From positions 124,001-188,000 of the forward strand of contig NZ_RHHV01000008.1 in NCBI RefSeq assembly GCF_003710905.1: 64,000 nucleotides of DNA. The letters run 5' to 3'. Source of the stretch: Brevibacillus parabrevis (GTDB taxonomy: Bacteria > Bacillota > Bacilli > Brevibacillales > Brevibacillaceae). Position 1 is the stretch's first letter. Each line of letters begins with the position of its first letter. Made by a program: the position numbers and the translations under genes. Shown in pieces: positions 25,569 to 35,051 of the stretch. Under the pieces are notes generated by a model, which saw nothing but the letters and a program-made list of their open reading frames with translations, did no database searches and was not told the origin of the DNA.

Positions 25569-25771
25569 AAGCCAACCCCAATGATTTCGATTTAAAGGCG
25601 TTTCTGCACCGCTTCGGCTTGTTCATCTACACGGGGGACCCGGTGGGGGATCTGTTGCTGATAGAAGATGAAATTCGCGAGTTGTACGAACTGAATGTGA
25701 TTGAAAAAGAAGAGTTTATGGAGGCCATGTCAGCTGTGCACAGCAAGCGCAAAGCGATGGAAGCCCGATAA
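25565..25771 (+). CDS. yqgQ: YqgQ family protein (DUF910)
   Basis: 68 residues with the DUF910 pattern: LKAFLHRFGLFIYTGDP, then LLIEDEIRELYELNVIEKEEF, a small three-helix bundle found widely in Bacillota beside glucokinase genes. TTG start at 25565 with GGAGGGAG 5 nt upstream; it overlaps the previous stop codon. Function unknown; a nucleic-acid-binding role has been suggested from structure. Confidence 0.8.
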   Translation: MKANPNDFDLKAFLHRFGLFIYTGDPVGDLLLIEDEIRELYELNVIEKEEFMEAMSAVHSKRKAMEAR

Positions 25772-25784
25772 ACCAGGGACAGGC

Positions 25785-25832
25785 GTGTTTATCTGCCGTT
25801 TTGCGACGCGGCGATGATAAGCGCGTTTTTTG
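25785..25832 (+). terminator. Intrinsic terminator after yqgQ
   Basis: GCGTGTTTATC ... GATAAGCGCG (some G-U pairs) followed by TTTTTTGTTTT. Confidence 0.65.
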
Positions 25833-25973
25833 TTTTGTGTGCCTGTTCACACCCATGCCGCCCTCTTAAGAAATTCTTCAGAATTCCTTTTAGAAAACTT
25901 AAGGCATTCTCTCTCTTTTAGAAAGGTTTACCCGCTACGATAGAAGCAAGGAATCGGAGAGGGGGGAGCGCCT

Positions 25974-26606
25974 GTGGAGCAGGAGAGTTTTGCAATCATG
26001 TTTCATTCGTTTTGGAAACAATTTTTTTGGCAGCTTTCACCCGATGAGATGTCAGTGATCGGTTTTGGCGCACGAATGGCGCATGTGGACACCGGGTTTT
26101 TGGTTGTGTATGCAGCGGTGTTTGCGGCTGTGAGCGTGGGAGTGGGGGCGGGCTATCTGGTGAGTGCCTGGCTGGGAGCGTCAGTATTGGCAAAATGGGC
26201 GGGCAAGCGTTGGCACAAACACGTAAGGCTCATGGACTGGGAGCAAGAATACATGGGCTGGGTGCTTGTGATCAGCATGTTTATTCCGGTGATCCGCCAT
26301 ATCGTGCCGATCGTTGCTGGCTTGTATCGGATGCCGCTCGGACAGTTTCTGGTCTTCTTTTTACCGAGCACGTTTGTCTGGACGCTGCATTATTTTCTCA
26401 TGGGCTACTGGTTTGCTGCTGAGTTGGATGTGATGCTTGCAGGCGTGTATTCCTACAGCAAAATTACGTTGACGACGGTAGCGCTGGCAGCCGCTGTATA
26501 CATGGTGATTCGCCAGTACATACGACTGCGCTGCTTTATGATTCCTGCCGACTCGCAGGAAAGCGGGGATTGCCCTCAACAATTGGAAAAGGAGCCGACT
26601 GCCTGA
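25974..26606 (+). CDS. DedA-family membrane protein
   Basis: 210 residues with the DedA/VTT pattern: a reentrant-loop region, W-x-G-K-R near 75 and FIPVIRHIVPIVAGLYRMPLGQF near 100-125, then two or three further helices. DedA proteins are proton-driven phospholipid or undecaprenyl-phosphate transporters needed for envelope integrity. GTG start with GGGGGGAG upstream. The stop codon lies inside a terminator shared with the convergent Nudix gene. Confidence 0.87.
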   Translation: MEQESFAIMFHSFWKQFFWQLSPDEMSVIGFGARMAHVDTGFLVVYAAVFAAVSVGVGAGYLVSAWLGASVLAKWAGKRWHKHVRLMDWEQEYMGWVLVISMFIPVIRHIVPIVAGLYRMPLGQFLVFFLPSTFVWTLHYFLMGYWFAAELDVMLAGVYSYSKITLTTVALAAAVYMVIRQYIRLRCFMIPADSQESGDCPQQLEKEPTA

Positions 26607-26645
26607 GCGAAGAGTGTGCAGGTACAGTTGGCTCCTTTTTCAATT
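26579..26645. terminator. Long bidirectional terminator overlapping two gene ends
   Basis: AATTGGAAAAGGAGCCGACT ... AGTTGGCTCCTTTTTCAATT; it overlaps the last codons of the DedA gene and of the Nudix gene. Confidence 0.8.
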
Positions 26646-27098
26646 GGCGGCGTGTGCAGAGGAAGCTTCCCAGCCGAAGCTGTCAAACCACTCGTTCCTT
26701 CTGTAATTGGAGATGGCTTGTCTCACATAGGGAATCATATTGTCGGGCAGCTTGTCGAGATCGACCCAGATCAGTTCGTCGCATTTGTCAGGCTCGGCGT
26801 TGACGATCTCTCCCTGCCAGTTACGCGCGACGACGAAAAAGTCGATGCGCTCGTCAAAAGACCGTCTGTGCATGACGCCTGCAAGCGAAAGGTCCGATGG
26901 TGCGAGGTCGATCCCGCACTCTTCCTTGGCCTCGCGAATGGCTGCTGCCTTGACTTCTTCATTGCCGTCCAGATGTCCGGCCGGAACGCTGTAGTTTCCG
27001 TCTTCATATCCGGTATTGTAACGGCGAAGCAATAAAATTTCCTGTCCGCGCAGCAAAAACAGGTGCACGGCAACTGGCATCGTAAAGTAGTTTCGCAT
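26640..27098 (-). CDS. Nudix hydrolase
   Basis: 152 residues with a complete Nudix box, GHLDGNEEVKAAAIREAKEE followed by CGI, about residues 41-63, matching G-x5-E-x7-R-E-U-x-E-E-x-G-U. It hydrolyses nucleoside diphosphates linked to another group; N-terminal PVAVHLFLLRG and the NYRRNEWFDSFGW tail suggest an ADP-ribose or NTP-type substrate, unproven. It follows the 51-aa membrane protein gene by 15 bp and is probably co-transcribed with it. Confidence 0.88.
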   Translation of the reverse strand: MRNYFTMPVAVHLFLLRGQEILLLRRYNTGYEDGNYSVPAGHLDGNEEVKAAAIREAKEECGIDLAPSDLSLAGVMHRRSFDERIDFFVVARNWQGEIVNAEPDKCDELIWVDLDKLPDNMIPYVRQAISNYRRNEWFDSFGWEASSAHAAN

Positions 27099-27113
27099 GA
27101 CGAGGTTCCTTTC

Positions 27114-27269
27114 TCAATGCTCTTCGGGACGATGATTTTCGGCCGCTTTTCTGCGCAGTTTTTCCCGGTTTTTCTTCAGGGCAGGGGAACTGCTCATCGC
27201 TGCGAACAGCATGCCGAAACCGGCGATGGCCAAAACAATTCCAATGATGAGGTAGAGCGTAGAAGACAT
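27114..27269 (-). CDS. Small membrane protein, 51 aa
   Basis: Reads MSSTLYLIIGIVLAIAGFGM at the start: one transmembrane helix (about 5-25), then a basic tail (KKNREKLRRKAAENH). AAGGAGG lies 8 nt before the ATG, and it is followed after 15 bp by the Nudix gene. The positive-inside rule suggests the tail is cytoplasmic. No family recognised. Confidence 0.72.
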   Translation of the reverse strand: MSSTLYLIIGIVLAIAGFGMLFAAMSSSPALKKNREKLRRKAAENHRPEEH

Positions 27270-27319
27270 TCGAAAAAGACCTCCTTATTCTATGAAAGCA
27301 AGCATGAATCTGACTTTGA

Positions 27320-27340
27320 ACTGTGCTATAATGGCACAGT
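27320..27340 (+). promoter_or_regulatory. tkt promoter with inverted repeat around the -10
   Basis: Extended -10 TGCTATAAT (TATAAT at 27327-27332). Perfect arms ACTGTGC (27320-27326) and GCACAGT (27334-27340) flank it, a good position for a repressor. No convincing -35 is visible. Confidence 0.55.
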
Positions 27341-27398
27341 GTGTTTTACCCGATACTAGGTATGATTTTATAGAAAAGCACAGGGAGGATTTCGCGAG

Positions 27399-29405
27399 AT
27401 GACTCAGCATACGTCTGTCGATCAGCTATCCATTAACACCATCCGCACGCTGGCTATTGATGCCATCGAAAAAGCAAATTCCGGCCACCCGGGAATGCCG
27501 ATGGGCGCTGCCCCAATGGCTCATGTTCTGTGGAGCCGTTTCATGAAAGTAAATCCAAGCAATCCGCAATGGATCGACCGCGACCGTTTTGTCTTGTCTG
27601 CGGGACATGGCTCTATGCTATTATACTCGATGTTGCATTTGATGAAATACGATGTTTCTCTAGAAGACCTACATAACTTCCGCCAGTGGGGCAGCAAAAC
27701 GCCTGGCCATCCGGAGTTCGGACATACGGCTGGTGTTGACGCAACGACTGGACCGCTGGGACAAGGGATCGCGATGGCGGTCGGTATGGCCATGGCGGAA
27801 AAACATATGGCAGCTGTCTACAACCGCGACAAGTTTGACATCGTGAACCACTACACGTATGTCATCTGCGGTGACGGCGACCTGATGGAGGGCGTATCCA
27901 GCGAGGCTTCTTCCCTGGCTGCTCACCTGAAACTGGGCAAAATGATCGTGCTGTACGATTCGAACGATATCTCGCTGGACGGCGAACTGTCCCGCTCGTT
28001 CTCGGAAAATGTGGCAGGACGCTACCAAGCGTACGGCTGGCAATATTTGCGCGTAGAAGACGGAAACGATCTGGCAGCGATTGATGCCGCTATCGCTGAA
28101 GCGAAAAAAGATCTGGATCGTCCTACGCTGATCGAAGTCAAAACTGTCATCGGCTACGGCAGCCCGAACAAAGGCGGCTCCAGCGCTTCCCACGGCGCAC
28201 CGCTCGGCAAAGATGAAGTGAAGCTGACAAAAGCAAACTACGAGTGGTCGCATGACCAAGAGTTCCACGTTCCTGCGGAAGTGGCTGACTTCTACGCAGG
28301 ACTGGCAGAAGCGGGCGAAAAAGCGGAAGCGGCATGGCGTGACCTGTTTGCCGAGTACGCCAAAGCATATCCGGACCTGGCTGCGCAATTCACGACAGCA
28401 CAGGAAGGCCACCTGCCAGCAGGCTGGGATGCCAACATGCCGGTATACGAAGCAGGGGCGAAGCTGGCAACCCGCGTCGCTTCCGGAAACGCAATCAATG
28501 CATTGGCAACATCCGTGCCGTTTTTCCTCGGCGGTTCCGCAGACCTGGCTCACTCCAACAACACGGTGATCAAAGAAGCGGGCAACTTCCTGCCAGGCTC
28601 CTACGATGGCCGCAACATCTGGTTTGGTGTTCGCGAGTTCGCCATGGGGGCAGCACTCAACGGTATGGCTCTGCACGGTGGGGTAAAAGTATACGGCGGT
28701 ACGTTCTTCGTCTTCTCTGACTACGTGCGTCCGGCTATCCGCCTGTCTGCTCTGATGAAACAGCCGGTTGTGTACGTGTTCACTCACGACTCCATCGCTG
28801 TAGGGGAAGACGGCCCGACTCACGAGCCGATCGAACAATTGGCGTCCTTGCGCGCGATGCCAGGACTGACCATTATGCGTCCGGCTGATGCCGTAGAGAC
28901 AAACGAAGCTTGGAAATACGCTGTTTCCCGCACAGACGAGCCAGTCGTACTTGTTTTGACTCGCCAAAACTTGCCAGTCTTGCCAGAGACCATCGAGAAA
29001 GCGGAAGCAGGCGTGAGCAAAGGGGCATATGTGCTCGCAGACGCTCCAAGCGGCAATCCGCAACTGATCTTGCTCGCTACCGGCTCCGAAGTATCCTTGG
29101 TAATGCAAGCGCGTGAAGAGCTGCTCTCCCGCGGAATCGAGGCACGAGTCGTGTCCATGCCAAGCTGGAACCTGTTCGAGCGTCAGCCGCAAGAGTACCG
29201 CGATGCGGTCATTCCTCCGACAGTAAAAGCGCGTGTAGCAGTAGAGATGGGCTCTCCTATGGGCTGGGAACGTTATGCTGGAGATGGCGGAAAAGTGATC
29301 GCGATCAACCAGTTCGGCGCCTCCGCACCTGGCGACCGCATCATGCGCGAATACGGCTTCACCGTAGAAAATGTAGTGGCTACAGCAGAAGGGCTGCTCA
29401 AATAA
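27399..29405 (+). CDS. tkt: Transketolase
   Basis: 668 residues, full length. Thiamine-diphosphate domain: [16 protein letters not shown] near 30, [13 protein letters not shown] near 155 (Mg2+/ThDP motif GDG); second domain: [18 protein letters not shown] near 468-485; C-terminal domain with [11 protein letters not shown]. It transfers two-carbon ketol units between sugar phosphates in the pentose phosphate pathway. GGGAGG precedes the ATG. Single-gene unit with its own promoter and terminator. Confidence 0.97.
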   Translation: MTQHTSVDQLSINTIRTLAIDAIEKANSGHPGMPMGAAPMAHVLWSRFMKVNPSNPQWIDRDRFVLSAGHGSMLLYSMLHLMKYDVSLEDLHNFRQWGSKTPGHPEFGHTAGVDATTGPLGQGIAMAVGMAMAEKHMAAVYNRDKFDIVNHYTYVICGDGDLMEGVSSEASSLAAHLKLGKMIVLYDSNDISLDGELSRSFSENVAGRYQAYGWQYLRVEDGNDLAAIDAAIAEAKKDLDRPTLIEVKTVIGYGSPNKGGSSASHGAPLGKDEVKLTKANYEWSHDQEFHVPAEVADFYAGLAEAGEKAEAAWRDLFAEYAKAYPDLAAQFTTAQEGHLPAGWDANMPVYEAGAKLATRVASGNAINALATSVPFFLGGSADLAHSNNTVIKEAGNFLPGSYDGRNIWFGVREFAMGAALNGMALHGGVKVYGGTFFVFSDYVRPAIRLSALMKQPVVYVFTHDSIAVGEDGPTHEPIEQLASLRAMPGLTIMRPADAVETNEAWKYAVSRTDEPVVLVLTRQNLPVLPETIEKAEAGVSKGAYVLADAPSGNPQLILLATGSEVSLVMQAREELLSRGIEARVVSMPSWNLFERQPQEYRDAVIPPTVKARVAVEMGSPMGWERYAGDGGKVIAINQFGASAPGDRIMREYGFTVENVVATAEGLLK

Positions 29406-29423
29406 ATTGCCTTTGCTTCATAA

Positions 29424-29458
29424 GAAAAGCCTATCTCTCACAAGGAGATAGGCTTTTC
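29424..29458 (+). terminator. Intrinsic terminator after tkt
   Basis: AAAAGCCTATCTC-tcacaag-GAGATAGGCTTTT, perfect stem. Confidence 0.9.
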
Positions 29459-29574
29459 CAGTGACAAAACCGAAACAGTGTGGAATGATAGACACGTGCC
29501 AAAAGGGAGAAACTTTTTTCAAAAGCATCCGTCTATATAAGATGCGGGGGAGAGAGAAAACCAGGAGGTAAGAA

Positions 29575-32160
29575 ATGGCAACAAAGGCCAAGAAGAAAGT
29601 CAGGAAGAAAAAGAACAACTTGCTGATGATTGCCGTAGGATTCGCCGTCTTTCTCATCTTGAGCGTCATCGGGGGATACTTTTCCCTGTTGTACGCGGGA
29701 GACCGGATGATTGCGGAAAACGAACAGAAGCTGAAAGACTTGAAAGCAGAACCAACGGTCATATATGACAAAAACGGTGAAGAGATGACGAGTCTGATAC
29801 GTCAAAAAAACCGTGAATACAAACCGATCAACGAAGTGCCCAAAGTGTTGATTGACGCATTCCTTGCTGTCGAGGACAAACGGTTTTACGAGCACAAAGG
29901 CGTCGATATGGTACGGATCGGCGGAGCTATCATCAATGACATTAAAAAAGGTTCATTGGCTGAAGGGGGAAGCACGATCACCCAGCAGCTTGCCAGAAAC
30001 GTTTTCCTCAACCTGGACCAAACGTTTTGGCGCAAGACCAAAGAGATGAGCATTGCGATCGGACTGGAGCGCCGCTATTCCAAGGATCAGATTTTGGAAA
30101 TGTATCTCAACCGCGTGTACTTGGGTGAAGGGGAGTTCGGGATCGAGGACGCTTCGAACTACTACTTCGGAATGTCCGTCAGCTCTGATAAATTTACGGT
30201 TGCCAAAGCAGCGATGCTCGCAGCAATTCCGAAAGCGCCGACGACGTACTCGCCGTTCAACAACCCAGAGAAGGCGAAGCTGCGGCGCGATACGGTCATT
30301 CGCCTGATGTACGAGCAAGGCATTATTACCGAGGCACAAAAAAATGAAGCGCAGGCGGAGGCATTGCCTACCGAGCCGACAGAGACGGCTGGAGCGAGCC
30401 TGAAAAAAGGCTACCGCGCTTTCTTCGACCATATGGTGGACGAAGCGGAAGCAAATTACGGCGTGACGGAGGAAGAGTTGTACCGTGGCGGCTGGCACGT
30501 CTATACGACCTTCGATCCGAAAGTACAGGATGCGATGATCGCGGAGTACGCCAACGCGAAAAACTTCCCGAAAGACGGCGCAAAACGCGGCGTCGAGTCC
30601 GCGATGATTGTCGTGGATGCGAAAAACGGCGGGATCGCCGGAATGATGGGCGGCCGCAATTACGCCGCAAAAGGCTTTAACTACGCGACCGATATGAAGC
30701 GTCAGCCAGGTTCCAGCTTCAAGCCGCTGGCGGTGTACGCGCCTGCGGTTGATATGGACGGCAGAAAATGGGGGCCGAACTCTTCCCTCAGCAACAAAAA
30801 GCAAAGCTTCAACGGCTATGAGCCGCGCAACTACAACAACAAATACAGCGAAACGGTGAGCATGAACCGCGCCCTGATCGACTCGCTCAACGTGCCTGCT
30901 GTTTGGCTGTTAAATGAAATCGGAGTCAATAACGGGCTGGATTACCTGAAAAAATTCGGCGTCGACCTGGCGCCGGAGGACCGCAACCTGGCCATCGCCC
31001 TCGGCGGTCTTAGCCAAGGGACGTCTCCGTTGAAAATGGCGCAGGCGTACACGACTTTTGTCAACGGCGGGGTTATGTCGGAAGCGCACACGATTGCCAA
31101 AATCGAAAACAAGAGCGAAGGCGTCGTTCGTGAATACGAAGACAAGCAAACGCAAGTGCTCAAGCCGCAGGCGGCGTGGACGGTTCACACGATGCTGGAG
31201 CGGGCGGTTCAGGAAGGGACGGGGAAAGCTGCCCGAATCTCTGGCCGTCATGTAGCCGGAAAAACCGGGACGACCCAATCGATTGCCGGAGACAGCGGTG
31301 TGAACAAAGACGCCTGGTTTGTCGGCTATACGCCAGAATACGTCGGAGCGGTCTGGATGGGCTTCGATCCCGAGGACAAACAGCATCTGATGCGTCAGGG
31401 AAGCAGCTTGACGGCGCAAATGTTTTCCAAAGTGCTCGCAGCAGGTCTGAAGGGCGTGAAGGCGACAGATTTCCAACCGCCAGCAGGTGCCGTCGAAGAA
31501 CAGCCGGAAGAAGAGACAGTGCAGCCGCTGCAACTGGCAGCAGACCTGACTATGGAAAACAACCAGATGAAAGTAGTCTTGAGCTGGATTGGCGGTTCTC
31601 CTGATTACACGTATGACGTCTACCGCGTCAAGCAAAATGACGAGCGCGTGCTGATCGCTTCCGGCTTGAAGGATACGACTTATGTCGATGTGCTGGATGA
31701 TCCGAACCAGTATCGCTATGTGGTGGTTCCGCGCAACGCCCAGGGCGAGGAGCAGACTCCTTCCCCGATCACCAAGATTAACATGCAAAATCTGGAAAAC
31801 CTGATTAACGACGGAGAAGAGCACCACGAGGACGGCAACAATCAGGGACAAAATCCGGATGAAAACAATAACGGCAATAGCGACGGCGATGGCTCTGTGA
31901 CGATTCCGCCGAATTTCGGCGGCGACAACCAGGGCAACAACAGCAACAACGGCGGCCAGCCGAACGGTCAGAATCCGAATCCGGGCCAGGGCAATACGGG
32001 CAACCCGGGAAACCCGGGAAATCCTGGAGAGATTCCGCCTGATATCGCCAATCCGGGAGCCAACCAGCCGGGGGGAGTTTCTGACGGCAGCCAGCAGCCA
32101 GTACAGCCTGTAGACGGCGGCCAACAGCAGCCGCCAGCAAATGGAACAACCGGCGGCTGA
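29575..32160 (+). CDS. ponA: Class A penicillin-binding protein (PBP1A)
   Basis: 861 residues. Short basic cytoplasmic start, one membrane helix (about 15-40), then GT51 glycosyltransferase (VEDKRFYEHKG near 100, EGGSTITQQLARN near 130) and transpeptidase with PGSSFKPLAVY (nucleophile Ser) and GKTGTTQ. A fibronectin-III-like module (about 655-740) and a long Asn/Gly/Pro/Gln-rich tail end the protein. It polymerises and crosslinks peptidoglycan. AGGAGG precedes the ATG. ypoC follows, as beside ponA in Bacillus, supporting the name. Confidence 0.94.
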   Translation: MATKAKKKVRKKKNNLLMIAVGFAVFLILSVIGGYFSLLYAGDRMIAENEQKLKDLKAEPTVIYDKNGEEMTSLIRQKNREYKPINEVPKVLIDAFLAVEDKRFYEHKGVDMVRIGGAIINDIKKGSLAEGGSTITQQLARNVFLNLDQTFWRKTKEMSIAIGLERRYSKDQILEMYLNRVYLGEGEFGIEDASNYYFGMSVSSDKFTVAKAAMLAAIPKAPTTYSPFNNPEKAKLRRDTVIRLMYEQGIITEAQKNEAQAEALPTEPTETAGASLKKGYRAFFDHMVDEAEANYGVTEEELYRGGWHVYTTFDPKVQDAMIAEYANAKNFPKDGAKRGVESAMIVVDAKNGGIAGMMGGRNYAAKGFNYATDMKRQPGSSFKPLAVYAPAVDMDGRKWGPNSSLSNKKQSFNGYEPRNYNNKYSETVSMNRALIDSLNVPAVWLLNEIGVNNGLDYLKKFGVDLAPEDRNLAIALGGLSQGTSPLKMAQAYTTFVNGGVMSEAHTIAKIENKSEGVVREYEDKQTQVLKPQAAWTVHTMLERAVQEGTGKAARISGRHVAGKTGTTQSIAGDSGVNKDAWFVGYTPEYVGAVWMGFDPEDKQHLMRQGSSLTAQMFSKVLAAGLKGVKATDFQPPAGAVEEQPEEETVQPLQLAADLTMENNQMKVVLSWIGGSPDYTYDVYRVKQNDERVLIASGLKDTTYVDVLDDPNQYRYVVVPRNAQGEEQTPSPITKINMQNLENLINDGEEHHEDGNNQGQNPDENNNGNSDGDGSVTIPPNFGGDNQGNNSNNGGQPNGQNPNPGQGNTGNPGNPGNPGEIPPDIANPGANQPGGVSDGSQQPVQPVDGGQQQPPANGTTGG

Positions 32161-32256
32161 GCGGCATAGGATAGACAACTCGACAGATTCAGCTATTTGC
32201 ACATCTTCTTTCGCGTGGTACAATACCAGTAAATCGGGAGACAGGGGGGACAGTCC

Positions 32257-32607
32257 ATGTCTGACTTCGCACAAAGAGATTTGCCCACTTTTTTCAAGGA
32301 ACAACTTAGCCGAGCCAAAGTGAATTTTGAGCGAGCTCTCGACTGTAAACATACCGATTTTGACGACCTGTACCCATATATGAACGAGCAGCCACAGTTT
32401 TTCTGGTACAAACGCTACGTCGCTTGGTCAGAGCTGTTGACTGTCGTGCGGTTGGCGGAGGAATTAGGCGTCGAATGGACAGAAGATTTCAGTGAGCAGC
32501 AGGTGGAGTTTATCAAAGGCAAGGTTCTGCAAGGCAAAGTGCTCGACTACTGGAATCCGGAAGAAGAACAGGAAGAAACGATCAGTCAGTTGGAAGAAGA
32601 AAAATAA
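32257..32607 (+). CDS. ypoC: YpoC-like protein
   Basis: 116 residues, acidic, with PYMNEQPQFFWYKRYVAWSELL near 45-65, resembling YpoC of the Bacillus ypoC-ponA locus. A helical, soluble protein of unknown function. It lies about 95 bp after PBP1A with its own ribosome-binding site (GGGGGGA) and precedes a strong terminator. Confidence 0.75.
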   Translation: MSDFAQRDLPTFFKEQLSRAKVNFERALDCKHTDFDDLYPYMNEQPQFFWYKRYVAWSELLTVVRLAEELGVEWTEDFSEQQVEFIKGKVLQGKVLDYWNPEEEQEETISQLEEEK

Positions 32608-32620
32608 GACCAAATACAAG

Positions 32621-32654
32621 TAGCGCGTTCCCGCTTGGGGAGCGCGCTTTTTTC
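32621..32654 (+). terminator. Intrinsic terminator after ypoC
   Basis: AGCGCGTTCCC-gctt-GGGGAGCGCGC followed by TTTTTT. Confidence 0.85.
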
Positions 32655-32732
32655 GTCAGCGGATGCGGGTGCGGCGACTGGCTTGGATGGAATCTCCACG
32701 TAACCAGACGAAGGGCTGATTCGTCTTTTCAA

Positions 32733-32760
32733 AGGAAAAAGGCTGCACATTAATGCAGCC
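32733..32760 (-). terminator. Terminator of the L,D-transpeptidase gene
   Basis: On the minus strand GGCTGCATTAATGTGCAGCC followed by TTTTTCCTTT; it overlaps the stop codon. Confidence 0.75.
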
Positions 32761-34174
32761 AGGTGTAAATGACTTGTGGCGTTTCTTCTTCCGGTCCCGC
32801 CGGAAGGACGAACAAAGGCGGATTGCTCCACGGGCTTGCGGGAGCAGGGGCATCCGAGATGATAAATTCGGTGCCCAGTGAGACGAAGGAGTACAGTTCC
32901 TCCACAGCGGCATTGAGCAAGCGCACACAGCCGAGAGACACGGAGGTTCCGATGCTCTCCGGATGGTTGGTGCCGTGGATCGCATAGCCGTTTCCTTGAA
33001 AAACCATCCCTCGTGTGCCGTATATGTTGTCATGGCCGCGCGGTTTGTTGATTTTTTGCAAGATCGTATAGTACCCCTCTGGCGTCGAGTCGTTTTTGCC
33101 GATGCCCGCCGGATAGCTGCGCACGAGATGCGTGCCGCTCAAAAGCTGGAGCGTGTGCGACTTTTGTGCAAGGCGAACTTGCAGCGGTTCCAAAGGCGAC
33201 AGCGGCTCAGGATAGCCGGGAAGCGGCAGGACATCGCGCAAGCTTGCCCATGCCGCTCCGCTCTGAAAAGCAGCGGGGTGATACGGATAGCTTTCCAGCA
33301 AGAGACGTTTTGGCGGAACAGGGATTTGCGGCAAATAGTTGCCGGGGTAGCTTGCTGCCAAATCCGCCAGCCTGGTTGGAAGGGTCCCTTTTTGCTGATA
33401 GTAGCGATAGAGGGCATTGCGCAATGTCAGCACGTGCTGGAGTGTTTGCTGCTCGGTTGCGAGGTCTGTGCGCGCTGTTGCAAGCGCCGCCTCCTGAGCG
33501 AAGCTGGCTGGTGCTGCAAACCAGCGCTTGCTGATGACACTCCGGCTGGCGGGATTGTATTGCACAATCCCTTTTACCTGTTTGGGCTGATAAAACAACA
33601 GTGGCGTAAACAGCGGCGATCCGGGCACTTCCGGAACGACGATGACTGTATACGGCTGTGTCAGCGCCGGACGACGCCCCTCTACATAACGGCGAACCTG
33701 GCTCTGCAATTGTTTCGGGTCAAGTGCCGCAGGAACCGCAATCACCTCGACATGAGGCTGCGATCCAGCAGGAGTGCCGACAGGCTTTTCCGCTGTCTGT
33801 GTGCGGGCAGCAGGAGCGGCATCTTGCAAAGGCCCGGGTGAGAACACAAACTGGGCGTACAAAAAGGCGAGTGCCGCCAGAAGCAAGCGTGCCTGGTTGC
33901 GCCAGTTCTGGCGTTTTTGCTCGCGAAGCAATTTTTGATAGGCGTCTCGCGCCTCGTTAAAATAAGGGCCTTGTTTGGCAAAAAGACTTTGTCTGTAAGC
34001 GGCGAGCGCCTGCTGCGTGTCGCCTTGCGCTTCTTTTGCTTGGCCAAGATGGTACCAGCCAATCGCTTCATCCGGGTGTTGCTGGGTAAACCACCGGTAG
34101 AAGGAGAGGTCGCTTTGCTCTGGATATTTCATATGAAAGGCGCTTTTTTCCTGAAGAAAGGAAACCTTGTCCAC
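32750..34174 (-). CDS. L,D-transpeptidase (YkuD) with TPR-like N-terminus and membrane anchor
   Basis: 474 residues. Residues about 20-85 look like two TPR-type helix pairs (WYHLGQAKEAQGDTQQALAAY); one membrane helix is near 95-112; the extracytoplasmic C-terminal domain is YkuD-type with IHGTNHPESIG and SLGCVRLLN (catalytic His and Cys) near 410-435. It should form 3-3 crosslinks or attach proteins to peptidoglycan. The cytoplasmic TPR in front of a membrane anchor is unusual and suggests docking to another protein. Divergent from the AAA ATPase gene. Confidence 0.87.
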   Translation of the reverse strand: MDKVSFLQEKSAFHMKYPEQSDLSFYRWFTQQHPDEAIGWYHLGQAKEAQGDTQQALAAYRQSLFAKQGPYFNEARDAYQKLLREQKRQNWRNQARLLLAALAFLYAQFVFSPGPLQDAAPAARTQTAEKPVGTPAGSQPHVEVIAVPAALDPKQLQSQVRRYVEGRRPALTQPYTVIVVPEVPGSPLFTPLLFYQPKQVKGIVQYNPASRSVISKRWFAAPASFAQEAALATARTDLATEQQTLQHVLTLRNALYRYYQQKGTLPTRLADLAASYPGNYLPQIPVPPKRLLLESYPYHPAAFQSGAAWASLRDVLPLPGYPEPLSPLEPLQVRLAQKSHTLQLLSGTHLVRSYPAGIGKNDSTPEGYYTILQKINKPRGHDNIYGTRGMVFQGNGYAIHGTNHPESIGTSVSLGCVRLLNAAVEELYSFVSLGTEFIISDAPAPASPWSNPPLFVLPAGPEEETPQVIYTWLH

Positions 34175-34241
34175 CGATACTCCCCCCTATATGGTTGTAT
34201 CGGCGTGGCTCGGCAAAAAAGTGAGTGTGGAGGGGAAAATA

Positions 34242-34943
34242 ATGGTTTATTTACGGACGATCAAGCTGTTACGCGAGAAGTTTCCCGAGGCGGGGCGGTA
34301 TCCGTTTGACCTGCCGTCGCTGCGAAATTTGGAGGCGATCGAGCTGGACACGAGCGTGACTTTTTTGGTCGGGGAAAACGGTTCGGGCAAGTCGACGATG
34401 CTCGAAGCCGTCGCGTATCAGTGCGGCTTTCACACGGCTGGCGGATCGCGCAACAATTATTATGACGTCCACAAGTCCGAAGCGAGTCTGGGCGACTATA
34501 TCCGGCTTTCCTGGCTTCCGAAGCAGACGAACGGTTTTTTCTTGCGGGCCGAGAGCTTTTACCAGTTTGCCAGCCACATCGACTCGATCGGCGGCAGCGG
34601 CAGTTACGGCGGGAGGTCGCTGCACGCGCAATCGCACGGGGAAGCGTTCATGTCGCTGTTCACCAACCGCTTCAACAGCAAAGGCATTTACTTGCTGGAC
34701 GAACCTGAGGCGGCCCTGTCGCCCAAACGTCAACTGGCCTTCTTGTTTTTGATGCGCGAACTGGTGGCAGAGGGCGCGCAGTTTGTGATCGCGACTCATT
34801 CCCCGATTTTGATGGGCTTTCCCGGAGCGAAAATCTTCAGCTTTGACGAATCGCCTGTGCAGGAAGTGCGGTATCAGGAGACGGAGCACTACCAACTGAC
34901 CCGGCGGTTTTTGGAGAAGCCGGCTGCTTTTTTAGACGAATAA
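34242..34943 (+). CDS. AAA-family ATPase with ABC/RecF-like core
   Basis: 233 residues: Walker A FLVGENGSGKST near 43, Walker B GIYLLDEPEAALS near 150 and H-switch FVIATHSPILMGFP near 182. No membrane or nuclease domain is present. Short proteins of this type (DUF2813/AAA_23-like) occur singly in many bacteria; function unknown, some are partners of defence nucleases, but no partner is seen here. ATG 34242 has GAGGGGA upstream; in-frame codons before it overlap the divergent promoter. Confidence 0.8.
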   Translation: MVYLRTIKLLREKFPEAGRYPFDLPSLRNLEAIELDTSVTFLVGENGSGKSTMLEAVAYQCGFHTAGGSRNNYYDVHKSEASLGDYIRLSWLPKQTNGFFLRAESFYQFASHIDSIGGSGSYGGRSLHAQSHGEAFMSLFTNRFNSKGIYLLDEPEAALSPKRQLAFLFLMRELVAEGAQFVIATHSPILMGFPGAKIFSFDESPVQEVRYQETEHYQLTRRFLEKPAAFLDE

Positions 34944-34963
34944 CGATTTTTTTAAAAATATCC

Positions 34964-34996
34964 TGTCACAAAAAAGGTCCCGGCGGTTTCTATAAG
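34964..34996 (+). promoter_or_regulatory. Possible ECF-type promoter of the sigma operon
   Basis: TGTCACA (34964-34970) and TCTATAAGG (about 34989-34997). TGTCAC-type -35 elements are used by several ECF groups, and autoregulation is common, but the spacing is longer than usual. Confidence 0.3.
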
Positions 34997-35051
34997 GTGT
35001 AGAACGCGATAGAAGCTGAGTCAGCGGCCTTTGCAGGAAGGAGGAGACGTG

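Noticed and set aside
27669-29192. 507-codon minus-strand open frame inside tkt
   Set aside because: Antisense shadow of transketolase with Cys/His/Arg-rich composition.
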